Positions 52,553 to 61,879 are shown, counted from the stretch's first letter. The stretch is 64,000 nucleotides of DNA from Spirochaetes bacterium GWB1_60_80 (GCA_001829185.1 MIAR01000059.1:1-64000), one strand, 5' to 3'. Notes: a model not told the origin generated them from the sequence alone. Numbers and translations are program-made.

Positions 52553-53998
52553 ATGAGTTTTACCAGGACCTATGAAGATATCAACCGCCGCCTGGCCGCC
52601 GGCGAGGCGGTGGTGTTTACGGCCGACCAGTTCAAGGCCCTGGCCGATACCGAGCCGTCCGACGAGGCCCTGGCCCGCCGGGTGGACGTGGTGACGGTGG
52701 CCACCTACGCGCCGATGTGCTCCAGCGGGGTGTTCATCAATTTCGGGCACGGCGCCCCGCCCATCCGCCTGGAGACGCTGACTTTGAACGGCGTGCCGGC
52801 CTACGGCGGCGTGGCGGCGGTCGACGCCTATCTGGGAGCCACCGCCGAGCTGCCGGGCGACCCGTCTTACGGCGGCGCGCATGTTATAGAAGATTTAGTG
52901 GCTGGCCGCTCGGTGCTGCTGGAGGCCGAGGGCAAGGGCACCGACTGCTATCCGGGGCGCCGGGTGCGTACCTGGCTGTCCAAGGCCGACCTGAATGATT
53001 TCTGGTTCTTCAATCCGCGCAACGCCTACCAGAACTACGGCGCGGCCGTCAATTCCGGCGCGAACCGCCTGCGCACCTATCTGGGCGTGCTCGAACCGCG
53101 CGGCGCTTCCGTTTCCTACGCCACCGCAGGGGAACTGAGCCCCTTGCTCAATGACCCAGAGCTGCGCAGTATCGGTATTGGCACGCCGGTGCTGCTGGGC
53201 GGCGCTCCCGGTTACGTGGCGCGCGCCGGCACCCAGCATAACCCCGGCGTGAAGCGCAACCCGGCCGGCCTGCCGGTAAACGGCTCGCGCACCCTGGCGC
53301 TCTACGCCGACGCCAAGTTGGCCAGTCCCGACCAGGTGGCCGCCGCCCGGGTGGACGGCTACGGCGTCTCGATATTCCTGGGCGTGGCCTTCGCGCTGCC
53401 GGTGCTCGATGCGGAAATGGCGCGCGCCTTGCGCATCCGCGACCGCGATATCACGGTTCAGGTAAAGGATTACGGCCGGCCGGAGCGTCCGATTGTATTG
53501 GAGACCAATTACGGCGCCTTGCGCTCTGGCCGGGTGGAATTGCCGGCGCTCTGGTCGGGGGAGGGCGCGGCGCCGCTGTCCGCGCCGACGGCGGTCTCCT
53601 CGTCGCTGGCTGCCGCCCGCCGCATCTGCGCTGACCTGCGCGGCCGGGTGCTGGGCGGAACTTTCCGGCTGCGGCCCTTCATTGAAGCCCTGCCATCCGC
53701 GGCGGCGGTGCGCCCCCTAGCGCGGCATACCGAACCGGCGCCGGAAGCGCCGGCGACTTCTGGTCTGCCGCCAACGTTGCGACGTGGCCAGGCCGGTTAC
53801 GCCCGCGCCCTGTGCGTCGATTGCGGGGCCTGTGCGGCGCATTGCCCGTCCGGGGCCTTGGGCATCGGCGCGCCCGACTGGCTGCTGCATTACGATGACG
53901 CGTTGTGCACCGGCTGCGGCCAGTGCCAAGCGGCCTGTTTGCGGCAGGCTTTGGCGCCGGTAGCTGCGACCACCCAGGCGGCGGTACATGGCCGCTAG
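52553..53998 (+). CDS. Homocysteine biosynthesis protein (DUF39/HcyBio) fused to a two-cluster ferredoxin
   Basis: ATG 52553 with AAAGGA gives 481 residues; the reading from 52478 starts inside the promoter. Residues 1-365 match DUF39 (TYAPMCSSGVFINFGH, YPGRRVRTWLSKADLNDFWFFNPRN, SYATAGELSPLL). The last 70 residues are a bacterial-type 2[4Fe-4S] ferredoxin with CVDCGACAAHCP and CTGCGQCQAACL. In Methanosarcina acetivorans, DUF39 (MA1821) and a separate ferredoxin (MA1822) convert aspartate semialdehyde plus sulfide to homocysteine, with UPF0280 linked to the pathway. Here the two are one chain, and UPF0280, metF, metH and asd follow in the same operon. Confidence 0.9.
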   Translation: MSFTRTYEDINRRLAAGEAVVFTADQFKALADTEPSDEALARRVDVVTVATYAPMCSSGVFINFGHGAPPIRLETLTLNGVPAYGGVAAVDAYLGATAELPGDPSYGGAHVIEDLVAGRSVLLEAEGKGTDCYPGRRVRTWLSKADLNDFWFFNPRNAYQNYGAAVNSGANRLRTYLGVLEPRGASVSYATAGELSPLLNDPELRSIGIGTPVLLGGAPGYVARAGTQHNPGVKRNPAGLPVNGSRTLALYADAKLASPDQVAAARVDGYGVSIFLGVAFALPVLDAEMARALRIRDRDITVQVKDYGRPERPIVLETNYGALRSGRVELPALWSGEGAAPLSAPTAVSSSLAAARRICADLRGRVLGGTFRLRPFIEALPSAAAVRPLARHTEPAPEAPATSGLPPTLRRGQAGYARALCVDCGACAAHCPSGALGIGAPDWLLHYDDALCTGCGQCQAACLRQALAPVAATTQAAVHGR

Positions 53999-54782
53999 CA
54001 TGGCGCCGGCCGTCGCCAAGAGCTATCGGCGGCTGGTGAACGACGAGCGCTTCCGCTTGTTCGAGCTGAACCACCGCGAGACCAACCTGCTAGTCGGCGT
54101 CGACCAGGCTAGCTGGCAGGCGGCCATTGCCGTGGCGGCCGGCGCTGAGTTGGTCAGATTGCGCGCCGGACTGGACGACTATATCGGCCGGCAGCCGGCC
54201 TTTGCCAGCAGCTGGGAACCGCTCCGGCTGCTGGCGGACGCGCCGCCGCTGGCGGTGGCCATGGCGGCGGCCGCCCGGCTGGCCGGCGTCGGGCCGATGG
54301 CCGCGGTAGCCGGCGCCTTCGCGGCCGCCCTGCGCGACTTCATCGCCAGCCGCTTTACGGTGGTTGAACTGTTCGTGGAGAACGGCGGCGACTGCGCCTT
54401 GCTGCTGGAGCGGGAACTGGTGGTGGGCATCGTGGCCGGCGACTCGGCCTTTTCCGGCCGCCACGGCTTCCGGCTGCCGCCTGGCCGTTGGGGCGTGGCC
54501 AGCTCGGCCGGGCGGCTGGGCCATTCGCGCAGCCTGGGCCAGGCCGACGTCTGCGCGGTGGCGGCGGTCGACCCGGCGGTGGCCGACGCGCTGGCAACGG
54601 CGGTGGGCAATCGCGTCGGCGGCGCCCATGACGTGGCCGCCGTTCTTGAACACTACCGGGCGCAACCGGAAATACTGGGCCTGTATATCGCCGCCGGCAA
54701 GGTGGCCGGTTGCCGCGGCCGCCTGCCGCTCTGCCCGCTGGCCAGAGCCGGCTGCGAACCGCGGAACGTGAATATTCGATGA
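53988..54782 (+). CDS. UPF0280-family protein, linked to homocysteine biosynthesis
   Basis: The 264-residue protein overlaps the end of the DUF39 gene by 11 bp. A start at ATG 54000 would make it 4 residues shorter. UPF0280 motifs are FELNHRETNLLVGVD, MAAVAGAFAAALRDFI, VVELFVENGGDCALLL and LGHSRSLGQADV. The family resembles ApbE flavin transferases and is genetically tied to DUF39-type homocysteine synthesis in archaea and sulfate reducers. Its exact reaction is not known. Confidence 0.88.
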   Translation: MAASMAPAVAKSYRRLVNDERFRLFELNHRETNLLVGVDQASWQAAIAVAAGAELVRLRAGLDDYIGRQPAFASSWEPLRLLADAPPLAVAMAAAARLAGVGPMAAVAGAFAAALRDFIASRFTVVELFVENGGDCALLLERELVVGIVAGDSAFSGRHGFRLPPGRWGVASSAGRLGHSRSLGQADVCAVAAVDPAVADALATAVGNRVGGAHDVAAVLEHYRAQPEILGLYIAAGKVAGCRGRLPLCPLARAGCEPRNVNIR

Positions 54783-54798
54783 CAAGGAGCCGATTGAT

Positions 54799-55836
54799 AT
54801 GAATACCGTACTGGAAACCTTGCGCAGCCGCAATCAGCCTTTTTCGATAGAAGTAGTGCCGCCTTCGCGCGGCGGCGACCACAACGACGTCCTGGTCAGC
54901 GTCGACAGCCTGATGCCCTGGCAGCCGGCCTTCGTCAGCGTTACCGACCACCCCTCAGGCCGCGTCTGGACCGAGCACGCCGGCCAGCCGGTTCAGGTGC
55001 CGCTGCGCAGCAAGCCCGGCACGCTGGGCCTGTGCGTCGCCTTGCGCGCCGAACTGGGTTTGTGGGTGGTGCCGCACCTGGTCTGCATTGGCAACAACAG
55101 CTTTCGGGCCGAAGACGAGTTGATCGACCTGCGCTATTCAGGTTTCAGCGACGTCTTCGTTATCCGGGGCGACGAGCGCTTCGTGCCGGCCGCCATTGGT
55201 GGCGCTCCTTCCGGCGACGGCCAGGCGTCCAGCGCCAGCCAAGGGCTAGTCCAGTCGGCGGTCCGCAACGACCGCCTGGGCTGCGCCGCCGATATGGTGC
55301 GCCTGGTGATGGGCATGAACCGCGGCCAGTACGCCGGCGGCACGCTGCAGGGCGCCCCGGCCGGTTTCACCGTCGGCGTGGCGGCCTATCCGGAGAAGCA
55401 CCCGGCGGCCATCAACCCGGACTACGACCTCTTGGAACTCAAGCGCAAGGTAGACCTGGGCGCCTCGTGGATCATCACCCAGATGCTGTTTGACGCCACG
55501 GTTTACCGGCGCTTCGTGGAGCGCGCCCGGGAGGTCGGCATCGCCGTGCCCATCATACCCGGCATCAAGCCAATAGTCAGGAAAAAATCACTGCGCGCCG
55601 TGCCTGGATCGTTCTTTATCGACGTGCCGCAGTCACTGGCTAAGGCAATGGACGAGGCGGCCAGCCCGGCCGAGGAACGCCTGGTGGGTATCAAATTCGC
55701 CGCCAAGCTGATGAGTGATTTGTACGACGTCGGCGCGCCCTGCGTCCATCTTTTTACCATGGGCAAGGCCCGCGATACGCTGGAGACTTTATCGGCGGTG
55801 TTTGGCGGCGGCGGCCGGCAGGAGGCGGGAGTATGA
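54799..55836 (+). CDS. metF: Methylenetetrahydrofolate reductase
   Basis: The 345-residue protein starts at ATG 54799 with AAGGAG. It shows the MetF TIM-barrel pattern (PFSIEVVPPSRGGDHN with the active-site Glu, VTDHPSGR, AAYPEKHPAAI, GASWIITQMLFDATVYRRF, IPIIPGIKP-like VPIIPGIKPI). It reduces methylene-THF to methyl-THF for MetH. Its stop overlaps the metH start (ATGA), so the two are coupled. No C-terminal regulatory extension is present. Confidence 0.93.
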   Translation: MNTVLETLRSRNQPFSIEVVPPSRGGDHNDVLVSVDSLMPWQPAFVSVTDHPSGRVWTEHAGQPVQVPLRSKPGTLGLCVALRAELGLWVVPHLVCIGNNSFRAEDELIDLRYSGFSDVFVIRGDERFVPAAIGGAPSGDGQASSASQGLVQSAVRNDRLGCAADMVRLVMGMNRGQYAGGTLQGAPAGFTVGVAAYPEKHPAAINPDYDLLELKRKVDLGASWIITQMLFDATVYRRFVERAREVGIAVPIIPGIKPIVRKKSLRAVPGSFFIDVPQSLAKAMDEAASPAEERLVGIKFAAKLMSDLYDVGAPCVHLFTMGKARDTLETLSAVFGGGGRQEAGV

Positions 55837-58800
55837 GCGGACGAACAAATATCCGGGAAGTTTTCGGGACGCGGCTGCTGGTGTCCGACGGCGCCACCGG
55901 CACCGTGCTGGACGGGCTGCTGGCGCTTGAACCAGCCGGAGCCGCCTCGGCCATAGCGACCACCGACGGCGGCGGCTTGGTGCGCGAGTTCCTGCCCCTC
56001 ACCCGGCCGGATTTGATCGGGCAGGTTCATGCCGACTACCTGGCGGCCGGCGTCGACCTCGTTAAGACGGCTACCTTCAACGCCAACTGCCTCAGCCTGG
56101 CCGAGCTGCCGGGCACCTTGGTCGCCTGCGGCGCGGCCACTATCCAGGACGCCGCTATTAAACTGAACCGCGCCGCCGCCAGCCTGGCCCGGCGAGCCGC
56201 CGACCGCGCCGCCAGTGGCGGCGCGGTACCGCGCTGGGTGGCTGGCTCGGTTGGCCCGGGCACCAAAGCACCCAGCCTCGGCGCCATCCATTACCGCGAT
56301 TTGGTGGCCGCCTATCTGCCGCAGATGCTCGGCCTGATCGACGGCGGCGCCGACCTGGTGCTGGTGGAGACGGTGCAGGATGCCCTGCAGGCCAAGGCGG
56401 CCATCGAGGCCCTGGCCGAGGCCAACCGCCGGCGCGGCGCCGACCTGCCGTTCATCGTCAGCGCCACGGTCGACGGCAGCGGCCGCCTGCTGACCGGCAG
56501 CAGCATCGAAGCCTTCGCTGGCGCGCTGGAGCCCTTCCGGCCACTGGCTATCGGCCTGAATTGCTCGGGCGGTCCGGTCGAGCTGGCAGCCGCCTTCCGG
56601 CGGCTGGCGGCGGTCTGCGCCGCGCCCCTGTCCATCATGCCCAACGCCGGCCTGCCGGTAGTGGTTGACGGCGGCATCAGTTGGCCGCTGGCGGCGGCCG
56701 AGTTTGCCCGCTTGACGGCTGGCATGGCCCTGGAAAACGGCGCTGCCCTAGCCGGCGGCTGTTGCGGCACCAATCCTGGTATTATCGCCAGCCTGATCGC
56801 CGCGCTGCGGGCGGACGCTAGGTCGGCTCGCGTACCAGCCAGGCCAGCCCGCTGCCTGGTGCTGTGCTCAGCCTTCAATCGTTTCCAGGCCGCGGTACCG
56901 GCGCTGGCTAGCGGCAGCCCAGCGGCCCAGCTCGATGCCGGCCTGCTGATTATCGACGAGCGTTCCAACGCCTCCGGCAGCGTTAAGTTCCGTAAACTGC
57001 TCAAGGAGCGGGGCTTGCCGGCGGCGATGGATTTTATCCGCGAGCGTTCGGCCCGCCCGGCCGCCGGCCGCCCGGTGGCTGGCGTCGATATTTGCGTCGC
57101 CGGCAGCGTTGTTGATGAGCCGGCGGCCTTCGAGGCCATCGCCCGCGAGCTGGCCACCCTGCTGCCGTCGGCTATCTCGTTGGATAGCCTGGACAACGAC
57201 AGCCTGGCGCGCGCCTTGCCCTACATCGGCGGCCGGCCCCTGATCAATTCGGTCAACCTGGAGAAGCCGGCTGAAGCGGGCCGGCGCTTTGCCTTGGCCC
57301 GGCAGTACGGCGCGGCCGTGGTCTGCCTCTGTCTCGACGAGCGCGGCCCGGCCCGCACGGCGGCCGACAAGCTGGGCATCGCCGGCCGCCTCTACGCCAT
57401 GGCGCTGGCCGCCGGCCTGGCGGCCGAGGATCTGTTCTTCGACCCCTGCACCTTTCCGGTGGCCACCGGCAACGCCGAATTCGCCGATTCGGCTCAGGAA
57501 ACCCTGAAGGCGATTAGCCGGTTGCCGGAAGTCTGCCCCGGCAGCGGCAGCATCCTGGGCGTCGGCAACGTTTCCTTCGGCCTGCCCAAGGAGCTGCGGC
57601 CGGCCTTTACGCTCTGTTTCCTGGAAAAGGCGCGCGCCGCCGGCTTGAGCGCGGCCATCGTCGACCCGCTCGTCCTGGAGCAGCGGCCGGACGCGGCCTT
57701 CCGCGCCTTGGCGGCGGCAGTGATAGAAAATTCAGCCGTCGTTTCCGGATCGACCGCCGCGCTGGATCGGCTGCTGCTGTCCGGCCAAGCCGCCGGCGGG
57801 GCTGGTGGCGCCGGCGGCGGCGATGCCGGCGGTAGCCCGTCAACGTCCCTGGATAGTTTGAGGCCGGAGGACGCGCTGACGGCGGCGGTGGTCGGCGGCT
57901 TGCGCCAGGCGGTCCAACCACAGTTGGAGCGGGCCTTGGCGGCCGGACTCGATGCCGCCAGCCTGTCGGCGGTTTTGGCGACAGCCATGAACGAGGTCGG
58001 CCGGCGCTACGATGCCGGCGAGTGTCCCCTGCCGCTGGTGCTGCGTTCGGCGGACTGCGCCCGCGCTGCCTTCGCCAGCCTGCGCAGCCTGAGGCCGACG
58101 GCGGCAGCCGGCCAGAGCGAAGACCATCGCGCCGTCATCGTGTTGGCCACCGTGCGGGGCGACCTGCACGATATCGGCAAGAACCTGGTGGGCATGGTGC
58201 TTGAGTCGGCCGGTTATGAGGTGGTCGACCTGGGTACCGATGTTGACGCGCCCCGGATCGTGGCCGCCGCCCGGCAGCATGGCGCGCCGGTGGTGGCGGT
58301 GTCCGGGTTGCTGACCAAGTCATTGCAGGAAATGGCCGCCGTGGCCGCCGCCCTGGAGGCGGCCGGATTAAACAGCTACCTGTTGTGCGGCGGCGCCGCC
58401 GTCCAGGCCGCTTACGTCCGCGACCAGGTGGCGGTCTGCCATCAGGGCCTGGCTGGTTACGCCCGCGATCCCTTCCAGGCCCTGCAGGTGCTCAAGGGCT
58501 TGTCCGGCGCGAGCACGGCCGACCCAGTCACCTCGGACGCTGCCTCTGTCCCGGTCGCCGAGACGCCTGCCTTGGCCGGCGCCACCGCCAGCCGAGGCAG
58601 GCGCTCCCCAGTCCTGCCCACCGAGCCGGCCTTCACGCCGCCCTTTAGTGGCAGCCGCGACCTGCCCCCGCTCAGCCTCGCGGAGCTGCTGCCCCAGCTT
58701 GATACCGCCAGCCTGTTGCACGTTCGCTGGGGCTACCGGCGCGACCAGCAGCGGGAAGCCCAAGCCGCCCTGTCGGTGGCCGTCGAGCGCCTGAGCGCGG

Positions 58801-59330
58801 CTGGCGGCGTCGAGGCGAACGGCCGCTATGGCTTCTGGCCGGTGCGCCGGCCAGATGGCTCAGGTATATTTTTCGTCACGCCCGGCGGCGAGCGATACCT
58901 GCCCCTGCCGCGGCAAGCCGGCCCGGGCGGGCTTTCCTTGGCCGATTACTACGCAGCGCTCGATCAGGCCGCCTTGCTGGCCCTCACCCTCGGACCGGGG
59001 GCGGTCAACTACCTGCGGGCGGCGCATGCCGCCGGCGACTCGGCCGCCTACCTGCGCGCCCACGGCCTGCTGGCCGCTCTGACCGAAGCGGCCGCCGAAC
59101 TCGGCCACCGTCGGGTTCTGGCCGAGCTCGGCGCGTCGCTACCGGCCGGCAAGCGCTATTCCTTTGGCTTCCCCGGCTGTCCGGGCGTGGAATACAACCA
59201 GCTGGTGCTAGGCCTGCTCGATACCGGCCGCATCGGGTTACGCGCCACCGCCACCCATCAGCTGGATCCGGAATTCAGTATTACCGCCCTGTTGGTGCCG
59301 CGCGCCGGCGCCGTCTATTTTAGCGTCTGA
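55833..59330 (+). CDS. metH: Cobalamin-dependent methionine synthase
   Basis: The 1165-residue protein has all four MetH modules. The homocysteine domain (1 to about 315) has the zinc site with Cys in NCSGGPVE and the pair in GGCCGTNPG (about 309-311). The pterin domain spans about 340-600 (IIDERSNASGSVKFRKLL). The B12 cap and binding domain spans about 670-890, with DLHDIGKN (777-784), His779 the lower axial ligand, followed by GYEVVDLGTDVDAP. The activation domain spans about 950-1165, with SFGFPGCPGVEYNQL and LDPEFSITALLVPRAGAVYF. The short linker at about 890-950 is low-complexity. It is slightly shorter than the E. coli enzyme. Confidence 0.95.
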   Translation: MSGRTNIREVFGTRLLVSDGATGTVLDGLLALEPAGAASAIATTDGGGLVREFLPLTRPDLIGQVHADYLAAGVDLVKTATFNANCLSLAELPGTLVACGAATIQDAAIKLNRAAASLARRAADRAASGGAVPRWVAGSVGPGTKAPSLGAIHYRDLVAAYLPQMLGLIDGGADLVLVETVQDALQAKAAIEALAEANRRRGADLPFIVSATVDGSGRLLTGSSIEAFAGALEPFRPLAIGLNCSGGPVELAAAFRRLAAVCAAPLSIMPNAGLPVVVDGGISWPLAAAEFARLTAGMALENGAALAGGCCGTNPGIIASLIAALRADARSARVPARPARCLVLCSAFNRFQAAVPALASGSPAAQLDAGLLIIDERSNASGSVKFRKLLKERGLPAAMDFIRERSARPAAGRPVAGVDICVAGSVVDEPAAFEAIARELATLLPSAISLDSLDNDSLARALPYIGGRPLINSVNLEKPAEAGRRFALARQYGAAVVCLCLDERGPARTAADKLGIAGRLYAMALAAGLAAEDLFFDPCTFPVATGNAEFADSAQETLKAISRLPEVCPGSGSILGVGNVSFGLPKELRPAFTLCFLEKARAAGLSAAIVDPLVLEQRPDAAFRALAAAVIENSAVVSGSTAALDRLLLSGQAAGGAGGAGGGDAGGSPSTSLDSLRPEDALTAAVVGGLRQAVQPQLERALAAGLDAASLSAVLATAMNEVGRRYDAGECPLPLVLRSADCARAAFASLRSLRPTAAAGQSEDHRAVIVLATVRGDLHDIGKNLVGMVLESAGYEVVDLGTDVDAPRIVAAARQHGAPVVAVSGLLTKSLQEMAAVAAALEAAGLNSYLLCGGAAVQAAYVRDQVAVCHQGLAGYARDPFQALQVLKGLSGASTADPVTSDAASVPVAETPALAGATASRGRRSPVLPTEPAFTPPFSGSRDLPPLSLAELLPQLDTASLLHVRWGYRRDQQREAQAALSVAVERLSAAGGVEANGRYGFWPVRRPDGSGIFFVTPGGERYLPLPRQAGPGGLSLADYYAALDQAALLALTLGPGAVNYLRAAHAAGDSAAYLRAHGLLAALTEAAAELGHRRVLAELGASLPAGKRYSFGFPGCPGVEYNQLVLGLLDTGRIGLRATATHQLDPEFSITALLVPRAGAVYFSV

Positions 59331-59357
59331 GGCCGTGAATTAAAAAGAGAGGAAAAT

Positions 59358-60422
59358 ATGATCAGCAAGATACCCGTCGCCATCCTGGGCTCCACCGGCG
59401 CGGTTGGCCAGCGCCTCGTCTCCCTGCTCTTCGACCACCCCTGGTTCGAGCCGGTGCTGTTGTGCGCCTCGGAACGCTCGGCGGGACGCAGCTATGCGGA
59501 GGCCGCCGACTGGTTCCTGCCCGAGACGTTGCCGGCTAAGGCCGCGGCCATGACGGTGGCCGGGTGCACGCCGGACCTGCGCGTGCCGCTGGTGTTCTCG
59601 GCCCTGGACGCCGACGCGGCCGCCAAGGCCGAGGCCGAGTGGGCCCGCGCCGGCATACTGGTGGTGTCGAATACCCGCTGCTACCGGATGGACGCCACCG
59701 TGCCCCTGGTCATCCCCGAGGTCAATGGCGACCATCTGGCGCTGCTGCGCAATCGAGTCTGGCCTGGTCGGGGCGGCATCGTCACCAATCCCAACTGCTC
59801 AACCATCGGCCTAGTCCTGGCGCTCAAGCCGCTGTTCGACGCCTTCGGCATCCAGGCGGTACAGGCGGTAACTATGCAGGCCGCCAGCGGCGCCGGCTAC
59901 CCGGGGGTGCCAGCAATCGACCTGATCGACAATATCGTGCCGTACATTGGCGGCGAGGAAGACAAGCTGGAGACCGAGCCCCTTAAGATACTGGGCCGCT
60001 ATCAGGCTGGCGCCAGCGGCGAGCCAGGCAGTATTCAGCCGGCCAGCCTGCCGATCAGCGCCAGCTGCTATCGGGTGCCGGTGCTGGACGGGCACAGCCT
60101 GGCGGTGTCGCTGCGCCTGGGCCGCAAGGCTAAGCCTGAAGACATCATCGCCGCCTGGCAGGAATTCCGCGGGCAGACCGCCGGGCTGGACCTGCCATCG
60201 GCGCCACAGCGGCCGCTGCTTTACCTCTCGGCCCCGAATCGGCCTCAGCCGCGGCTCGACCGGCTAACCGGCGGCGGCATGACAGTATGCATCGGCCGCC
60301 TGCGACCTTGCCCGGTATTGGACTGGAAATTCGCCGTGCTCAGCCACAACACCATCCGCGGCGCGGCCGGCGGCACCATCCTGCTGGCCGAGCTCTGCGT
60401 GCGACAGGGGTATCTAAAATAA
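59358..60422 (+). CDS. asd: Aspartate-semialdehyde dehydrogenase
   Basis: The 354-residue protein starts at ATG 59358 with AGAGAGGAAA. It has the NADP-binding GSTGAVGQRLV, the active-site Cys in TNPNCSTIGL and YRVPVLDGHSLAVS. The layout fits the archaeal/fungal-like branch of Asd. In this operon its product, aspartate semialdehyde, is the direct carbon skeleton for DUF39-dependent homocysteine synthesis, as well as for threonine and lysine. Confidence 0.94.
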   Translation: MISKIPVAILGSTGAVGQRLVSLLFDHPWFEPVLLCASERSAGRSYAEAADWFLPETLPAKAAAMTVAGCTPDLRVPLVFSALDADAAAKAEAEWARAGILVVSNTRCYRMDATVPLVIPEVNGDHLALLRNRVWPGRGGIVTNPNCSTIGLVLALKPLFDAFGIQAVQAVTMQAASGAGYPGVPAIDLIDNIVPYIGGEEDKLETEPLKILGRYQAGASGEPGSIQPASLPISASCYRVPVLDGHSLAVSLRLGRKAKPEDIIAAWQEFRGQTAGLDLPSAPQRPLLYLSAPNRPQPRLDRLTGGGMTVCIGRLRPCPVLDWKFAVLSHNTIRGAAGGTILLAELCVRQGYLK

Positions 60423-60458
60423 GCGCCTCCGGGTGGCAGTTGTCGCCCGGAGGCGCTT
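60421..60458. terminator. 13-bp stem between asd and the converging adenylate kinase gene
   Basis: AAGCGCCTCCGGG (60421-60433) pairs perfectly with CCCGGAGGCGCTT (60446-60458), and starts within the asd stop codon. There is no T-run, so it is a likely two-way stop or transcript stabiliser for both genes. Confidence 0.6.
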
Positions 60459-60497
60459 GGTCGAATTGGCCATTGCCGTTGTAGCGGCGGCGGTCAC

Positions 60498-61670
60498 TCA
60501 ATCCTGCTGGATGTTGAAGATTTTTTCCAGGGCCGTGGCGGTGCGCTCGAAGACTTCCTCGAAGCTTCCCATGCCGTTGATCTTCACCACGCCGTGCAGC
60601 TGGTTGTATTTTTCGATAACCGGCACGGTCTTCTTCTCGTGGTCGGCCAGGCGCTGCACGATGCGCTCGGTGGTCTTGTCGTACGGCATGCACTGGTCGG
60701 TCATGCGCCGCTTGTCGAGCCGCCGGATCAGTTCCAGCATCGGCACTTCGATCTCGACGACCTTGGAGATGAACGAGCCGTGCTTCTTGAGCATGCCGTC
60801 GAGGATGTAGGATTGCACCAGGGTGCGCGGAAAGCCCTTGAAGATGAAGCCTCGGACGCCCTTTGAATGCTCGAGTTTTTTCTCGATCAGCTGGACGACG
60901 ATTTCGTCGGGCACCAGTTGGCCGCTTTCGTATAGTTCCTTGATGGCTTTGCCGAGCTGCTGGTTGTCGCGGATTTCCTCGTCCAGCATGGCGCCGGTGG
61001 AGACGTATTCCAGCCCGAAGCGCTCGGCCAGGGCATGTCCCTGCGAGCCGCGGCCCGAGCCGGGGTAGCCGAACATAACGATGTTTACCAGGTGCTTGCT
61101 GAGCTCCTTCTGGACGATGGCCTTGACGTCGCGCATGACGGACTCGATGCTCTGTAGGCCGTCGACGTGGTGGTAGATGCCCTTCTCGCGGTAGAAATCC
61201 AGCACCGGCAGGGTTTTTTCCTGGTACTCGCGCAAGCGGTTGCGGATGACGGTTTCGTTGTCGTCGGAGCGGCCGGAGGTTTTGGCGCGTTCCAGCAAGC
61301 GCTTGACGGCCTCTTCTTCTTCCAGCTCCAGGCTGATCAGGCAGTTCAGCGAGGTGTTCAGCTTGATCATCAGGCCTTCCAAGATGTACGACTGGATATA
61401 GGTGCGTGGGAAGCCGTCAAACAGGAAACCATTGGCTTCCGGGTGTTCGGTGATGGTTTTTTCGATGATCTGGACGATGATCTCGTCGGAGACCAGGCCG
61501 CCGGCGGCGATGATATCCTGCGCTTCAAGGCCTAGCCGGCTTTTTTCGGCGATTTCCTGGCGCAGCAGGTCGCCGGTCGAGATGTAGCACAGGTTGTATT
61601 CCTTGACCAGGAATTCCGATTGCGTACCCTTGCCTGCGCCAGGAGGGCCGAATAATGCGATGTTCAGCAT
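60498..61670 (-). CDS. adk: Tandem adenylate kinase (two Adk units in one chain), second unit degenerate
   Basis: ATG 61670 behind AAGGAG gives 390 residues; upstream codons to 61754 are not homologous. Residues 1-190 form a complete Adk with GPPGAGKGTQ, GDLLRQEI, DGFPRT and RSDDNETV (short-type lid). Residues 194-390 repeat the fold with GYPGSGRGSQ, where Arg207 replaces the P-loop Lys, STGAMLDEEI, KGFPRT and CMPYDKTTERI. The first unit should make ADP from AMP and ATP. The second probably does not catalyse, but may bind nucleotide or stabilise the dimer-like form. This is not a normal bacterial Adk length. Confidence 0.9.
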   Translation of the reverse strand: MLNIALFGPPGAGKGTQSEFLVKEYNLCYISTGDLLRQEIAEKSRLGLEAQDIIAAGGLVSDEIIVQIIEKTITEHPEANGFLFDGFPRTYIQSYILEGLMIKLNTSLNCLISLELEEEEAVKRLLERAKTSGRSDDNETVIRNRLREYQEKTLPVLDFYREKGIYHHVDGLQSIESVMRDVKAIVQKELSKHLVNIVMFGYPGSGRGSQGHALAERFGLEYVSTGAMLDEEIRDNQQLGKAIKELYESGQLVPDEIVVQLIEKKLEHSKGVRGFIFKGFPRTLVQSYILDGMLKKHGSFISKVVEIEVPMLELIRRLDKRRMTDQCMPYDKTTERIVQRLADHEKKTVPVIEKYNQLHGVVKINGMGSFEEVFERTATALEKIFNIQQD

Positions 61671-61757
61671 GCCGCTGCTCCTTGTGCCGTTTTTCAAACC
61701 GTATGGAGGCGGTTCGACCAGTCTGAATTCTACCGGTATTGCCGGTTTAGTCAAGCC

Positions 61758-61846
61758 GCAAACGGCGTTTTGTCAAACGGCGTTTTGTCAAACGGCGTTT
61801 TGTCAAACGGCGTTTTGTCAAACGGCGTTTTGTCAAACGGCGTTTT
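61758..61846. repeat. Six 15-bp tandem palindromic units upstream of the pseudouridine synthase gene
   Basis: AAACGGCGTTTT recurs at 61760, 61775, 61790, 61805, 61820 and 61835, each followed by GTC or CCG. Each unit is a near-perfect palindrome AAACG-G-CGTTT. The array ends 5 bp before the -35 of the rluA-like gene and lies between two divergent genes. It could be a stack of binding sites, or a slippage-prone spacing element. Confidence 0.9.
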
Positions 61847-61850
61847 CCGG

Positions 61851-61879
61851 TTGTGCGGCCGGCCGCTTCAGGCTACAAT
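61851..61879 (+). promoter_or_regulatory. Promoter of the pseudouridine synthase gene, leaderless
   Basis: TTGTGC (61851-61856) and TACAAT (61874-61879) are 17 bp apart. ATG 61885 follows after five bases and there is no ribosome site, so the transcript should start at the initiation codon. Confidence 0.7.

Noticed and set aside
61758-61846. CRISPR-like short repeats
   Set aside because: The units are 15 bp and contiguous, with no unique spacers and no cas gene in the window.
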